Shown in pieces: positions 1-7,491 of a stretch of DNA of 23,399 bases (its first letter is position 1; each line of letters starts with the position of its first letter). This stretch comes from JAZDJJ01 sp043804035 (GTDB taxonomy: Bacteria; Bacteroidota; Bacteroidia; Palsa-948): NCBI GenBank assembly GCA_043804035.1, contig JAZDJJ010000170.1:1-23399 (forward strand), given 5' to 3'. The translations under genes and the position numbers were made by a program. The notes beneath the pieces are model-generated. The model saw nothing but the letters and a program-made list of their open reading frames with translations, had not been told where the DNA came from and did no database searches.

Positions 1-251
1 CAAACGATTAAACAGAAAAACAATTTGCTTCTCAAAAAATGAACAAATACACGACAATGTAATTGGAATGTATATCGAAACTTTTTATTACAAAACGGGT
101 ACTTATGGAAATAATTAAATCAACCGATTCAGGACACTACCACAGATTGCTTATACTTCGCTAAAATAATTTCAAATTTTTTTGCGAGAACTTTTACCAT
201 TTTCTCATTGCTTTCAAAAGTACATCCGGCAATATATTGCCCCTTTCTCTA
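1..251. other. Intergenic sequence downstream of fumC, no gene recognised
   Basis: This AT-rich stretch lies beyond the 3' end of fumC and runs off the window edge. I find no convincing coding frame, tRNA-like fold or strong terminator hairpin in it. It may hold the fumC 3' untranslated region and the upstream part of a gene outside the window. Confidence 0.4.
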
Positions 252-1673
252 TCAAACTTGTTGTTCAACTGAACATTTTGGGTTTAACGAACCAATCATA
301 TCTTCTGGCTTCACCCACTGGTCAAATTGTTCTGAAGTAACAAATCCAAGTTCAATAGATGTCTGCTTGAGTGTTTTATTTTCTTTGTGTGCTTTTTTTG
401 CAATCATAGCAGATTTTTCATAACCGATATGAGTGTTAAGTGCTGTAACAAGCATTAGTGAGTTGTTAAGATTTTCTTTTATTGCAGAAAGATTTGGTTC
501 AATACCTACTGCACAATTATCGTTAAATGATTTGCAGGCATCTCCCAAAAGTTTTGCCGACATTAACAGATTAAAAATAATCACCGGCTTAAACACATTC
601 AATTCAAAATGTCCGTTCATTCCGCCAATGGCAATTGCTGCATCGTTACCAATCGTTTGTGCACATACCATAGTCATTGCTTCGCACTGTGTAGGATTCA
701 CTTTCCCTGGCATAATTGACGAGCCGGGTTCATTTTCGGGAATAAAGATTTCTCCAATGCCGCAACGCGGACCTGATGCAAGCAATCTGATGTCATTAGC
801 GATTTTGAAAAGCGAGCAGGCAACTGTTTTTAGTGCGCCCGATGTTTCTACCATTGCATCGTGTGAGGCAAGGGATTCAAATTTATTTTCTGCCGAAACG
901 AAAGGAAGTTTCGTAAGTTCCGAAATTTTTTTTGCAACCAATTCTGAATATCCAATTGGTGCATTGATACCAGTACCTACCGCTGTTCCTCCGAGAGCAA
1001 GTTCTGACAAATGTTTTAAAGAATTTTTTATTGCACAGATACCATGTTCTAATTGTGAAGCATATCCCGAAAATTCTTGTCCAAGTGTAAGCGGTGTTGC
1101 ATCCATCAAATGCGTTCTACCGATTTTTACGATGTTATTAAATTTTTTTGCCTTATCATTTAATGTGTTTTTCAATAACTCAATATTTGGAAGCGTTTGT
1201 TCTAAAATTGTTTTGTAAGCGGCAATACTCATTGCAGTAGGAAAAGTATCGTTGGATGACTGTGATTTATTAACATCATCGTTTGGATGAATTTTCTTTT
1301 TTGCATCTGTCAATTTTCCTCCCGACAAAACATGCGCACGATTAGCAATTACTTCATTTAAATTCATATTGCTTTGCGTGCCAGATCCTGTTTGCCACAC
1401 TACGAGCGGAAACTGGTCATCCAATTTTCCCTCAAGGATTTCTTCACATACACGGGATATTAAAATTTCTTTTTCTCCCTCCAATATTCCCAATCTATGA
1501 TTTGCCTTTGCTGCGGCTTTTTTTAGAATGGCAAATGCTTTGATGACTTCATCGGGAATGAGATGTCCCCCGATTTTAAAATTGTTACGCGACCTTTCGG
1601 TTTGCGCGCCCCAGTATTTGTCGGCAGGTACTTTTACCTCGCCCATTGTGTCGTGTTCTATGCGGTAGTCCAT
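252..1673 (-). CDS. fumC: Fumarate hydratase class II (fumarase C)
   Basis: This 473-aa cytosolic TCA-cycle enzyme interconverts fumarate and L-malate without an iron-sulfur cluster; the family works as a homotetramer. The length is close to E. coli FumC (467 aa). Visible family motifs are GSGTQSNMNLNEV near residue 97, HPNDDVNKSQSSNDTFP at 129-145, GRTHLMDATPLTLGQEFSG with the expected catalytic His188, and the superfamily signature GSSIMPGKVNP at 317-327 with the mobile-loop serines. The related aspartases and argininosuccinate lyases share only the last signature, so class II fumarase is the best call. The ATG at 1673 has no SD sequence but is preceded by AT-rich DNA. It lies 101 bp downstream of prfB on the same strand, with a possible promoter of its own in between. 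Confidence 0.96.
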   Translation of the reverse strand: MDYRIEHDTMGEVKVPADKYWGAQTERSRNNFKIGGHLIPDEVIKAFAILKKAAAKANHRLGILEGEKEILISRVCEEILEGKLDDQFPLVVWQTGSGTQSNMNLNEVIANRAHVLSGGKLTDAKKKIHPNDDVNKSQSSNDTFPTAMSIAAYKTILEQTLPNIELLKNTLNDKAKKFNNIVKIGRTHLMDATPLTLGQEFSGYASQLEHGICAIKNSLKHLSELALGGTAVGTGINAPIGYSELVAKKISELTKLPFVSAENKFESLASHDAMVETSGALKTVACSLFKIANDIRLLASGPRCGIGEIFIPENEPGSSIMPGKVNPTQCEAMTMVCAQTIGNDAAIAIGGMNGHFELNVFKPVIIFNLLMSAKLLGDACKSFNDNCAVGIEPNLSAIKENLNNSLMLVTALNTHIGYEKSAMIAKKAHKENKTLKQTSIELGFVTSEQFDQWVKPEDMIGSLNPKCSVEQQV

Positions 1674-1702
1674 ATTTATAAAATATTAAGATTTATGATT
1701 GA

Positions 1703-1710
1703 CAAAAGTA
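1703..1710 (-). promoter_or_regulatory. Possible -7 promoter box for fumC
   Basis: Read on the minus strand this is TACTTTTG, a match to the Bacteroidota -7 consensus TAnnTTTG, ending 29 bases before the fumC ATG. I do not see a TTG at the usual 19-21 base distance upstream, so only half of the promoter is supported. Confidence 0.35.
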
Positions 1711-1774
1711 AACTTTATTTTTTAATGTAGAATGTTAAATGTTGATTATGTTTCTCACTATTTCACAATGACTT

Positions 1775-2867
1775 TCAGGATGTTCTCCCATATTCCATCA
1801 AATACGCTTTAATAAATTTTTCCAAATCACCATCAAGTACCGTCTGCACATTACTAGTTTCAACATCTGTTCGCAAGTCCTTTATCAATTTATATGGATG
1901 CAAAACATAATTGCGTATCTGCGAGCCCCATTCTATTTTTTTCTTATTGGCTTCAATAGCATCTGACTTTTCTCTTCGTTTGCGCATTTCCACTTCGTAA
2001 AGTTGTGATTTGAGCATTTTCATTGCGCGTTCACGGTTTGCCACCTGCGAACGTTCCACTTGGCAAATCACCACAATTCCAGAGGGAATATGTTTCATCT
2101 GCACTTTGGTTTCCACTTTATTCACATTTTGTCCGCCAGCACCTCCTGAACGTGAAGTTTGTATTTCAATATCTGATTCTTTCACTTCTATTTCAATTGT
2201 ATCATCCACCAGCGGATAAACGTATACAGATGCAAATGAAGTGTGTCTGCGCGAGTTGGAATCAAAAGGAGAAATACGAACGAGGCGATGCACACCGTTT
2301 TCACTCTTAAGATTTCCATAAGCAAAGTCGCCGTCAAACTGAAGCACAACAGATTTCACTCCTGCCACATCACCCCTTTGAATGTCATTTTCTGTAACAC
2401 TGTAACCGTTCTTTTCTCCCCACATGAGATACATACGCATGAGCATACCTGCCCAGTCGCAACTTTCGGTTCCACCAGCGCCCGAGTTAATTTGCAACAC
2501 AGCGCTGAGCACATCTTCTTTTTCTCCGAGCATGTTTTTGAACTCTAATTCTTCAACGGCTTTTATCGCTACGGAAAAATGTTTGTCTACATCTTGCTCG
2601 GTGGCTTCGTTTTGTTTGAAGAAATCAAAAATTACATCCACATCATCAATGTGATGACAGATATTGAAATAAGAATTTGTCCAGATTTTTTTTTGCTTTA
2701 TCTGACGGAGTATTTCTTTCGCATTTTTAGAATCGTTCCAGAAATCAGAAACATGCGTAGGAGATTCCAATTCCGAAATTTCTGATAATTTTTTTTCTAC
2801 TTCAAAGATGCCTCCTTAATGCATCTCTACGTTCCTTGAGGTTACGAATTTGTTCTGTTGTTATCAT
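1775..2867 (-). CDS. prfB: Peptide chain release factor 2, with +1 programmed frameshift
   Basis: RF2 reads UGA and UAA stop codons and triggers peptide release. The coding region is split. An ATG at 2867 begins MITTEQIRNLKERRDALRRHL and meets an in-frame TGA at 2804-2802. Skipping the T at 2804 continues as EVEKKLSEISELESPTHVSDF (2803 to 1775) for a total of 363 aa, the normal RF2 length (E. coli 365). The slip site is AGG AGG CAT CTT TGA: an SD-like hexamer at 2816-2811, one codon, then the CTT slip codon and the TGA, as in the well-known autoregulatory prfB switch. The tripeptide anticodon SPF falls near residue 199 and the catalytic GGQ near 244. A simple gene caller would start it at an internal TTG (2770) and lose 32 residues. 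A copy of the dispersed repeat lies just upstream and may supply the promoter. Confidence 0.96.
2802..2816 (-). promoter_or_regulatory. prfB +1 recoding site (AGGAGG-CAT-CTT-TGA)
   Basis: The AGGAGG hexamer, a 3-base spacer, the slippery CTT and the TGA are arranged as in known prfB frameshift sites. The frame closes at the TGA and RF2 homology resumes in the +1 frame immediately after it. When RF2 is scarce, slow termination at its own TGA favours the shift, giving negative autoregulation. Confidence 0.93.
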
Positions 2868-2887
2868 AGCGTGAATTAGTATGTGAT

Positions 2888-2915
2888 GCAAACGTACATA
2901 AAAATTTTAATTATG
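2888..2915 (-). repeat. Dispersed repeat copy A (short), upstream of prfB
   Basis: The first 28 bp of the dispersed element (plus strand GCAAACGTACATAAAA...) lie here. Read toward prfB the end is TATGTACGTTTG, which contains TACGTTTG (TAnnTTTG, 2896-2889), 21 bases before the prfB ATG. The similarity to the long copies stops around 2915, so this is a truncated copy or just the conserved end. Confidence 0.75.
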
Positions 2916-2950
2916 TTGGAAAAAATGCAAATGTGCTTGCAATGTATTGG

Positions 2951-4999
2951 CTAAATACTGTCCTCTAAAAGTGTCATACTTTTTTGTCTGAACTTTGCTT
3001 TATTGTAGATAATGTCTTTCACTTCTTTTGATATTTTTTCAATTTCACTTTTGTCTTTGTGTATCGGCAAATCAATTTCCATAATACGATTTCCCAATGT
3101 AGATAATGTCGCTTGCACAAATGTTTTTACTTCTATTTGTTGCTGAACGAAATTTGAATTAAGAAGATAAAATAGATAGTAAGCGTTTATGTGTTCGTCA
3201 TTGATTACTCTGATTTTGCGTAAATGACTTTGGATAATACATTTTACATCTATCTGTGTTACCATACTGCAACGCCCGATTAAAAATGTTCCGTCATTAA
3301 CAAATAGAATATCATTTTCCCGCACATCCTGTTGGCGTTTATATTTTTCATAAATCTCTTTTGCAACTGCTTTAATCGTATCCATTTTAATTTCCCAATT
3401 CACAATATCAGTAGTTCTTACAAATGGAATTTTCCCGGTTCCGTAATACTGTGAGCCGATTTCATTTCCTCTTTTTATTTGTAACGTTCCGTTTTCGACC
3501 AATTCACTGAATTTAGTCAATGTATATTTTTTGCTTTTCTTAATTAAATTCAGTTTTTCTTTTATTTCTGGTTTGTAACTTTCAGGAATATATATATTCT
3601 CCCTGATTTCTTCTGTCGGAATAATGAAACCTAAATAACTTTCTTCTTCTAATTTACCGTTCAAATATTGTGTGAATGATTTTGCGATGTCTGGCGTTTC
3701 ATCATCCAAAAATTTATTTCCGTTTTTATCAAAAAGATATGTGCCACCACCATTCATTTTATAGGTTTCTTTCCCATTCTTGTTGTGTCCTATTGACTTT
3801 GCTATTGCAAAAAATACACTGCTCCGACTTTCTTTTTTCTTTTCTAAAAACACAACGCTTGTTTTTGTATGCGTGCTTGGTTGAAAAGTTTCTTGAGACA
3901 AACTCACGACACCAATGATTGAAGCATACTGCCGAATGTATTGCCAAATATATCTGTCCGATGGATTACCGTAAATGCCTTCGGGCAATACAATTCCCGC
4001 TCTGCCACCTACTTTTAATAATTGTAAAATTCTTTCAATGAATAAAATTTGAGGTGGTTGCTTGTCGCGTAAATTTTTTGTGATTGTCCAATTTCCTTTT
4101 TGATTATTCCAAAAATGTCCCAACTCATATTGTTTTAATAAGTCAGTCCCGATTACAGGAATTTTTGCGCCGAATGGTGGATTAGTCAGAATTAAATCAA
4201 ATGTCCCAAGTTGAATAAAATCTTTTGTCTTTGCATTCCATACTTTCGGATTTTCCAAACTGTTTTCGCAAAAAATATGATATTCACTTTCCCCTAAAAG
4301 TGTTAAATAAATCTTTGCTAATCGTGAGAGAAATAAATCTTTGTCAATACCAGCAATGTAATGCGTATGAATTTTATTTTGTAAAAAATGTTGAAGAATA
4401 TGAGCCAAAAAACCACCGCTACCACAAGCGGGGTCAATAATTTTTTCTCCTGCTTTCGGTTGCATTATATCAATCATCATCTGTACTACATTTCTCGGAG
4501 TGAAAAATTGTCCCTCACCACCACGAAAAGCGGTCCCGATTAATTCTTCAAAAGCGTCTGCAATTATATCTCTATTGGCATCAAGCAAATAAAAATCTTC
4601 AAGTTTAGAAACTATAAAAGATAAATCAATAGGGAGAATTTCAATTTCTTCATCCTGCTCAAAGATGTCGCTGTATTTTGCTTTTACTCTGTCAAATAAA
4701 TTGATAATTCGTTTTGCGAATTCATTTACATCTTCATTTGGTCTATTTGCAAAATCAATAAGTTCATTGAGATGTTTAGATTTTTCATCATAAATTTTAC
4801 AAAACAACAATCGCATAATATTTTGTGCAATTTTTTCATCTCTTGTAATGCCTGTTACATTACCAGCAAAATAATCCCTTACATCCCGAAAAATAATTTT
4901 TAAATTATTAATAGGAAGTAAGTCATTTTTATGAATGAGTTTTCTTGGCTTATCAATTTCAGCCGAAAGAAATAAATCTATGTTGCTATTTGTTTTCAT
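2951..4999 (-). CDS. N6-adenine DNA methyltransferase fused to a type I-like specificity domain (M-S fusion)
   Basis: This 682-aa protein is predicted to methylate adenine in a specific DNA site. Residues 1-150 resemble the HsdM N-terminal helical domain. Residues 160-400 are the SAM-dependent N6_Mtase core, with DPACGSGGF (189-197, SAM-binding motif I) and NPPF (273-276, catalytic motif IV). Residues 490-670 look like one HsdS half: a target-recognition domain (GKIPFVRTTDI near 522), the SHLRKIRV element near 591, LLNSNFVQQQ near 612 and a final helical spacer. A single recognition half suggests that a dimer reads an interrupted palindrome. The ATG overlaps the upstream gene's stop by four bases (ATGA), so the two are translationally coupled. 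No helicase or HsdR subunit follows, so this is not an ordinary type I system. The family is clear; the recognition site cannot be read. Confidence 0.85.
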   Translation of the reverse strand: MKTNSNIDLFLSAEIDKPRKLIHKNDLLPINNLKIIFRDVRDYFAGNVTGITRDEKIAQNIMRLLFCKIYDEKSKHLNELIDFANRPNEDVNEFAKRIINLFDRVKAKYSDIFEQDEEIEILPIDLSFIVSKLEDFYLLDANRDIIADAFEELIGTAFRGGEGQFFTPRNVVQMMIDIMQPKAGEKIIDPACGSGGFLAHILQHFLQNKIHTHYIAGIDKDLFLSRLAKIYLTLLGESEYHIFCENSLENPKVWNAKTKDFIQLGTFDLILTNPPFGAKIPVIGTDLLKQYELGHFWNNQKGNWTITKNLRDKQPPQILFIERILQLLKVGGRAGIVLPEGIYGNPSDRYIWQYIRQYASIIGVVSLSQETFQPSTHTKTSVVFLEKKKESRSSVFFAIAKSIGHNKNGKETYKMNGGGTYLFDKNGNKFLDDETPDIAKSFTQYLNGKLEEESYLGFIIPTEEIRENIYIPESYKPEIKEKLNLIKKSKKYTLTKFSELVENGTLQIKRGNEIGSQYYGTGKIPFVRTTDIVNWEIKMDTIKAVAKEIYEKYKRQQDVRENDILFVNDGTFLIGRCSMVTQIDVKCIIQSHLRKIRVINDEHINAYYLFYLLNSNFVQQQIEVKTFVQATLSTLGNRIMEIDLPIHKDKSEIEKISKEVKDIIYNKAKFRQKSMTLLEDSI

Positions 5000-5985
5000 C
5001 TTCCGTGTGCTTTTACAATATGTTCCATAAAGTCCAGCGTTTCCTCTAATGAATGGTCTGTCATTGCTACATTACACCAACGAAAACCATAACGAACATT
5101 TTCAGCATTATGTTGGATTTCTTTTTCAACAAGAGGACTGAGATGCATTACTTGAATGCTTGCGTCATCGCCTTCATCTTTTTTTGAACTTCTCCAATTT
5201 GGTTGCCAGGTTTCTGATCGGACTTCTTTGCGGAACTTGTCGAGATTTCCATCAATGGAAATTTTAGAAATGGGGCAATTGGTAAATTCTTCTTTCTGTT
5301 TAGGAAAAAGTTTTGAGGGTAATTTTATGTTTGTATCAATGGTTTGTGATTTCAAAATTTTTACAACCTCTGAATATGCTTTTGAAAAATCTGCTTTGTA
5401 AAGTTCAACAGCAACGGCAATTCCTAACACTGCATAAGTTTCAACGCTGTCAAACCATTCACACGCTTCAAGTGCGGGAATGACACAGGAGTTTTGTGTC
5501 CACTGCGTGTCGTTCCAATTTTTAACAGTATCAATATGTGGTTGCCAATGCTTTGATGTTGCACAATATCTTTCGGATAGTTCGTGAACTTTGTCGGATG
5601 GAATTTTTTTTGTTTTTCCTTTGCTGTCTTTGACAACAAATATCAAAGTTTCATCGTCAATTTCAATTCTTTCAATTTCTTTTGCAAAGGATGGTTTTTC
5701 CGCTGAAACAACTAACGGATGCCAACGCAAATTTCTATTTGAGAAAGGGGCTTTGCCACCTCTGCCTCTTGTGCAAATGGCATCTCGCTGTAATTTTCCC
5801 CCGCCAAGTCCTAACCCTCCGTCTCTTGAAAAACTAATTTTTCCAAATTCTTTCCAATACTCTTTTTGTAATTTTTCTGTAGAAATATTTTCTAACAGAA
5901 TTTCTGATATTTGTTTGCATAACGCAATTGTTTTATTATCTAAATCCGTTAGAAAACTTGCACTTATTGTTCTGCCTGTTGCCAT
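4996..5985 (-). CDS. Putative restriction endonuclease partner of the M-S methylase
   Basis: This 329-aa protein is the first gene of a two-gene operon and overlaps the methylase gene by four bases. It has no signal peptide or membrane segment. It carries a glycine-rich stretch (GGLGLGGGK, around residue 57) and a Trp-rich central part (NWNDTQWTQNSC), and it ends with a predicted helix. I cannot assign a clear PD-(D/E)XK, HNH, GIY-YIG or PLD active site by eye. The call rests on context: a modification enzyme with its own specificity domain, no HsdR, and a coupled unknown. The BstXI restriction system likewise combines a type I-like methylase and specificity module with a separate endonuclease, so the BstXI family is my leading guess. 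It could instead be a control or accessory protein. The gene lies about 200 bp downstream of dispersed repeat copy B, which points at it. Confidence 0.5.
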   Translation of the reverse strand: MATGRTISASFLTDLDNKTIALCKQISEILLENISTEKLQKEYWKEFGKISFSRDGGLGLGGGKLQRDAICTRGRGGKAPFSNRNLRWHPLVVSAEKPSFAKEIERIEIDDETLIFVVKDSKGKTKKIPSDKVHELSERYCATSKHWQPHIDTVKNWNDTQWTQNSCVIPALEACEWFDSVETYAVLGIAVAVELYKADFSKAYSEVVKILKSQTIDTNIKLPSKLFPKQKEEFTNCPISKISIDGNLDKFRKEVRSETWQPNWRSSKKDEGDDASIQVMHLSPLVEKEIQHNAENVRYGFRWCNVAMTDHSLEETLDFMEHIVKAHGR

Positions 5986-6187
5986 ATTTGATTTAAAATT
6001 TGATTGTAAAAATACTTAAATGAACAATTTCGGCACTCTGAGTAGAGGTTATTCATTGGCGCAGTTGGTGCCAAAATACTACGAAAATGTCTTGCGGAGT
6101 AGTGTCGTTTTTCAGCATTCTGACTAACGGCACAAACCCCATTTGAAAAATAAAGTGATTGCAAAACCGAGTTCTTAATTAGTTAAG
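5986..6187. other. 202-bp leader region of the R-M operon, no gene recognised
   Basis: This region lies between repeat copy B and the ATG of the putative endonuclease. No coding frame with family resemblance is visible. If the TACGTTTG box of repeat copy B is used, this would be a 200-base untranslated leader. I see no convincing riboswitch-like fold. Confidence 0.3.
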
Positions 6188-6303
6188 GCAAACGTACATA
6201 AAATTTTTAATTACATATATTTTCGCCAAGCTCAAATACCAAAACGGAATAAAAATCAAAAAAGATTTATGGTATACTGAGTTTGCCGAAGTATAGAAGA
6301 AAT
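6188..6303 (-). repeat. Dispersed repeat copy B (long), upstream of the R-M operon
   Basis: This copy of about 116 bp begins GCAAACGTACATAAAATTTT on the plus strand, passes through a TCGCCAAGCTCAAATACC block and an ACGGAATAAAAATCAAAA block, and ends at TATAGAAGAAAT (6292-6303). It aligns along its length with copy C, apart from a gap of about 12 bases in the middle and extra sequence near the end. The TAnnTTTG box (6196-6189) reads toward the R-M operon. Confidence 0.8.
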
Positions 6304-6375
6304 ATATTCAAAAATTTGTAATCTGCCAATATTTCCGCACTGACACAAGAACCCCGTGTTAGCAGTAGGGCATTT

Positions 6376-6537
6376 TCATAGTCCGATTGGTTGCAGACCG
6401 CTGTTTTTAATACGTGTTTCAATATACTTTTTCAATTCTTCAAAAGTCATATTTTGTGTTTCGGCACTTATCTTGTCCCGAATTTCACGCATCATTTTTA
6501 CTGCGTCAAAAATTTTTTCTTTCTTATTAGTATTCAT
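6376..6537 (-). CDS. Small 53-aa protein, antitoxin-like
   Basis: This short frame starts MNTNKKEKIFDAVKMMREIR and continues through a Lys/Glu-rich helical stretch (NMTFEELKKYIETR) to end in QPIGL. The size, charge and predicted all-helical make-up resemble small antitoxins coded beside PIN- or RelE-type toxins. Its ATG overlaps the stop of an upstream gene fragment by 11 bases, the kind of coupling expected between toxin-antitoxin partners. Codon use (Lys AAA, Glu GAA, Ile ATT) matches the neighbouring genes. I do not recognise a named family. It may be an orphan left after its partner was lost. Confidence 0.5.
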   Translation of the reverse strand: MNTNKKEKIFDAVKMMREIRDKISAETQNMTFEELKKYIETRIKNSGLQPIGL

Positions 6538-6598
6538 ATTTTACAAGGTCTTTAGGACTTCTGATTTCTAAAATTTGATAACCTAACCGCAAATTCAC
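6527..6598 (-). pseudogene. C-terminal remnant of an unknown small gene
   Basis: A frame ending LGYQILEIRSPKDLVKYEY-stop overlaps the start of the 53-aa gene. The ending resembles the last strand and helix of some PIN-domain toxins (…ILTPKEFL…), but this is only a resemblance. Upstream of about 6600 the coding character fades into a TATAGAAGAAAT motif and then the DUF2283 stop codon, so the rest of the gene is missing. GTG at 6598 is the first possible start, but I read this as a truncated gene rather than a real 23-aa peptide. Confidence 0.35.
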
Positions 6599-6629
6599 GG
6601 AATTTATAGAAGAAATCTTTGGAAAAGAT

Positions 6630-6824
6630 TTAAGATACTTCGTATTCCACTTTGGTAGGATTTTTTATTCTTTTGGAAGCATTAAGAATTTCAATTCCAA
6701 CGATTGAACCTTGTTTGTCATAATCAAGGATAATTCCCGATTTTTCTTCATCGCTTTCTTTTATTTTGTTTTCACTGAAAACGATATAAAGCACATCTAC
6801 TTCTTTATCATATTTTACTTTCAT
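6630..6824 (-). CDS. DUF2283 family protein, putative antitoxin
   Basis: This 64-aa protein shows the DUF2283 pattern: MKVKYDKEVDVLYIVFSE, then GIILDYDKQGSIVGIEILNAS, ending in a short variable tail. The family consists of small proteins commonly coded next to DUF4258 proteins and is regarded as the antitoxin half of a putative toxin-antitoxin pair. Here the gene overlaps the 3' end of the DUF4258 gene by 17 bp, so the two are surely co-translated. The order toxin then antitoxin is the reverse of the common arrangement but usual for this pair. The family assignment is good; antitoxin function is inferred. Confidence 0.8.
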   Translation of the reverse strand: MKVKYDKEVDVLYIVFSENKIKESDEEKSGIILDYDKQGSIVGIEILNASKRIKNPTKVEYEVS

Positions 6825-7053
6825 AGTATTTTTTGATTTTGGATGTTTTATAAACTGTGATTATCAATTTTGGATTTTTCTTGTCATTAACAAAAACCCG
6901 AATTAAATAGTTGTCTGCAATTGATTGATACACCGTTTCGCCTTCCTCATCTTTGATTTGTTCTGGATGAGCCAATATTTTTCTAACAGTATCTTTCGGA
7001 ATTCTTCTCAATTCCATTTGTTCTAATGCGTGCTTGGAAAATTCAAAAATCAT
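6808..7053 (-). CDS. DUF4258 family protein, putative toxin
   Basis: This 81-aa protein matches the DUF4258 layout: FSKHALEQMELRRIPKDTV at the start, a central YQSIADNYLIRVFV strand pair, and LIITVYKTSKIKKYY at the end. The fold is thought to be RelE/ParE-like, and partners are usually DUF2283 proteins, as here. The ATG overlaps the stop of an upstream gene remnant by four bases (ATGA), which hints that a third gene once stood in the operon. The TAnnTTTG end of repeat copy C lies about 70 bp upstream and reads toward this gene. Confidence 0.8.
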   Translation of the reverse strand: MIFEFSKHALEQMELRRIPKDTVRKILAHPEQIKDEEGETVYQSIADNYLIRVFVNDKKNPKLIITVYKTSKIKKYYESKI

Positions 7054-7133
7054 TTTATTGTAGTGATTAATTTTTCTTTATCAAGCACTTTATCATATCG
7101 TTCTTGGCTGACTTGAATCCAGCAAACGTACAT
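7050..7133 (-). pseudogene. Truncated gene end upstream of the DUF4258 gene
   Basis: Read on the minus strand, a frame ending WIQVSQERYDKVLDKEKLI then TTIK-stop runs directly into the DUF4258 ATG with a 4-base ATGA overlap. The coding-like sequence stops exactly where repeat copy C begins, and the only ATG available (7133) lies inside the repeat. This is what insertion of the repeat, or recombination at it, would leave of a longer gene. The parent family is not recognisable from 23 residues. Confidence 0.45.
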
Positions 7134-7228
7134 AAAATTTTCAATTACACATATTTTTTCGGCAAAGCTCAATTACCAAGATCAAATACCAAAACGGGAT
7201 AAAAATCAAAATGACTTATAGAAGAAAT
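7122..7228 (-). repeat. Dispersed repeat copy C (long), upstream of the DUF4258/DUF2283 pair
   Basis: This copy of about 107 bp runs from GCAAACGTACATAAAATTTT to TATAGAAGAAAT (7217-7228). It shares with copy B the ATACCAAAACGG and ATAAAAATCAAAA blocks and has an additional AATTACCAAGATC segment. It is in the same orientation as copies A and B, and its TAnnTTTG box (7130-7123) faces the toxin-antitoxin genes. Confidence 0.8.
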
Positions 7229-7230
7229 CT

Positions 7231-7353
7231 AAATGCAAAATGTAAAATGTAAAACGTAAAATGCAAAATGTAAAATGTAAAATGTAAAATGCAAAATGTA
7301 AAATGTAAAATGTAAAATGTAAAACGTAAAATGCAAAATGTAAAATGTAAAAT
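7231..7353. repeat. Heptanucleotide tandem repeat (AAAATGY), about 17 copies
   Basis: The 7-bp unit AAAATGT, with variants AAAATGC and AAAACGT, repeats about 17 times and starts immediately after repeat copy C. The pair AAAACGT-AAAATGC occurs twice exactly 70 bp apart (7251 and 7321), which suggests a ten-unit duplication. The open frame across it on the minus strand is a repeat artefact, not a gene. Confidence 0.9.
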
Positions 7354-7360
7354 AAAATTG

Positions 7361-7491
7361 CGGATTGCAAATCCGTTTATTCTTTGGTCGGGATTACAAT
7401 GCATCCAAACAAATTAAATCCCGACCAGCCCGGGGAGGACTTTATTGATGGCGGGTCCATCCCGCCTGACGAACAAATCAAAACGGATTTG
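7361..7491. repeat. Multi-armed palindromic intergenic element
   Basis: An outer 11-bp stem (CAAATCCGTTT at 7368-7378 with AAACGGATTTG at 7481-7491) encloses a 10-bp stem (GGTCGGGATT at 7386-7395 with AATCCCGACC at 7417-7426) and a GC-rich hairpin (GGCGGG-TCCAT-CCCGCC, 7450-7466). The left arm can also fold on itself (CGGATT-GCA-AATCCG, 7361-7375). Its GC content stands out from the surroundings. It sits just past the 3' end of the U32 gene. Confidence 0.7.

Noticed and set aside
433..1218. Long plus-strand open frame opposite fumC
   Set aside because: It is a shadow of the fumC reading frame on the other strand, with no recognisable motif.
1775..2770. prfB starting at the internal TTG (2770) as a 331-aa protein
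   Set aside because: The missing RF2 N-terminus is present upstream in another frame, joined by a textbook +1 shift site.
6118..6365. Segments resembling integron-type recombination sites (CTAACGGCACAAACCCC and ACCCCGTGTTAGCAG)
   Set aside because: The required paired core boxes (GTTRRRY and RYYYAAC) and a foldable attC-like hairpin could not be matched, and no integrase is present.
7231..7353. Possible CRISPR array
   Set aside because: The units are 7 bp with no spacers between them.
7216..7404. A 62-codon open frame on the minus strand rich in Ile-Leu-His-Phe-Thr
   Set aside because: It is produced by the 7-bp tandem repeat, with a 7-residue period and no start context or family resemblance.
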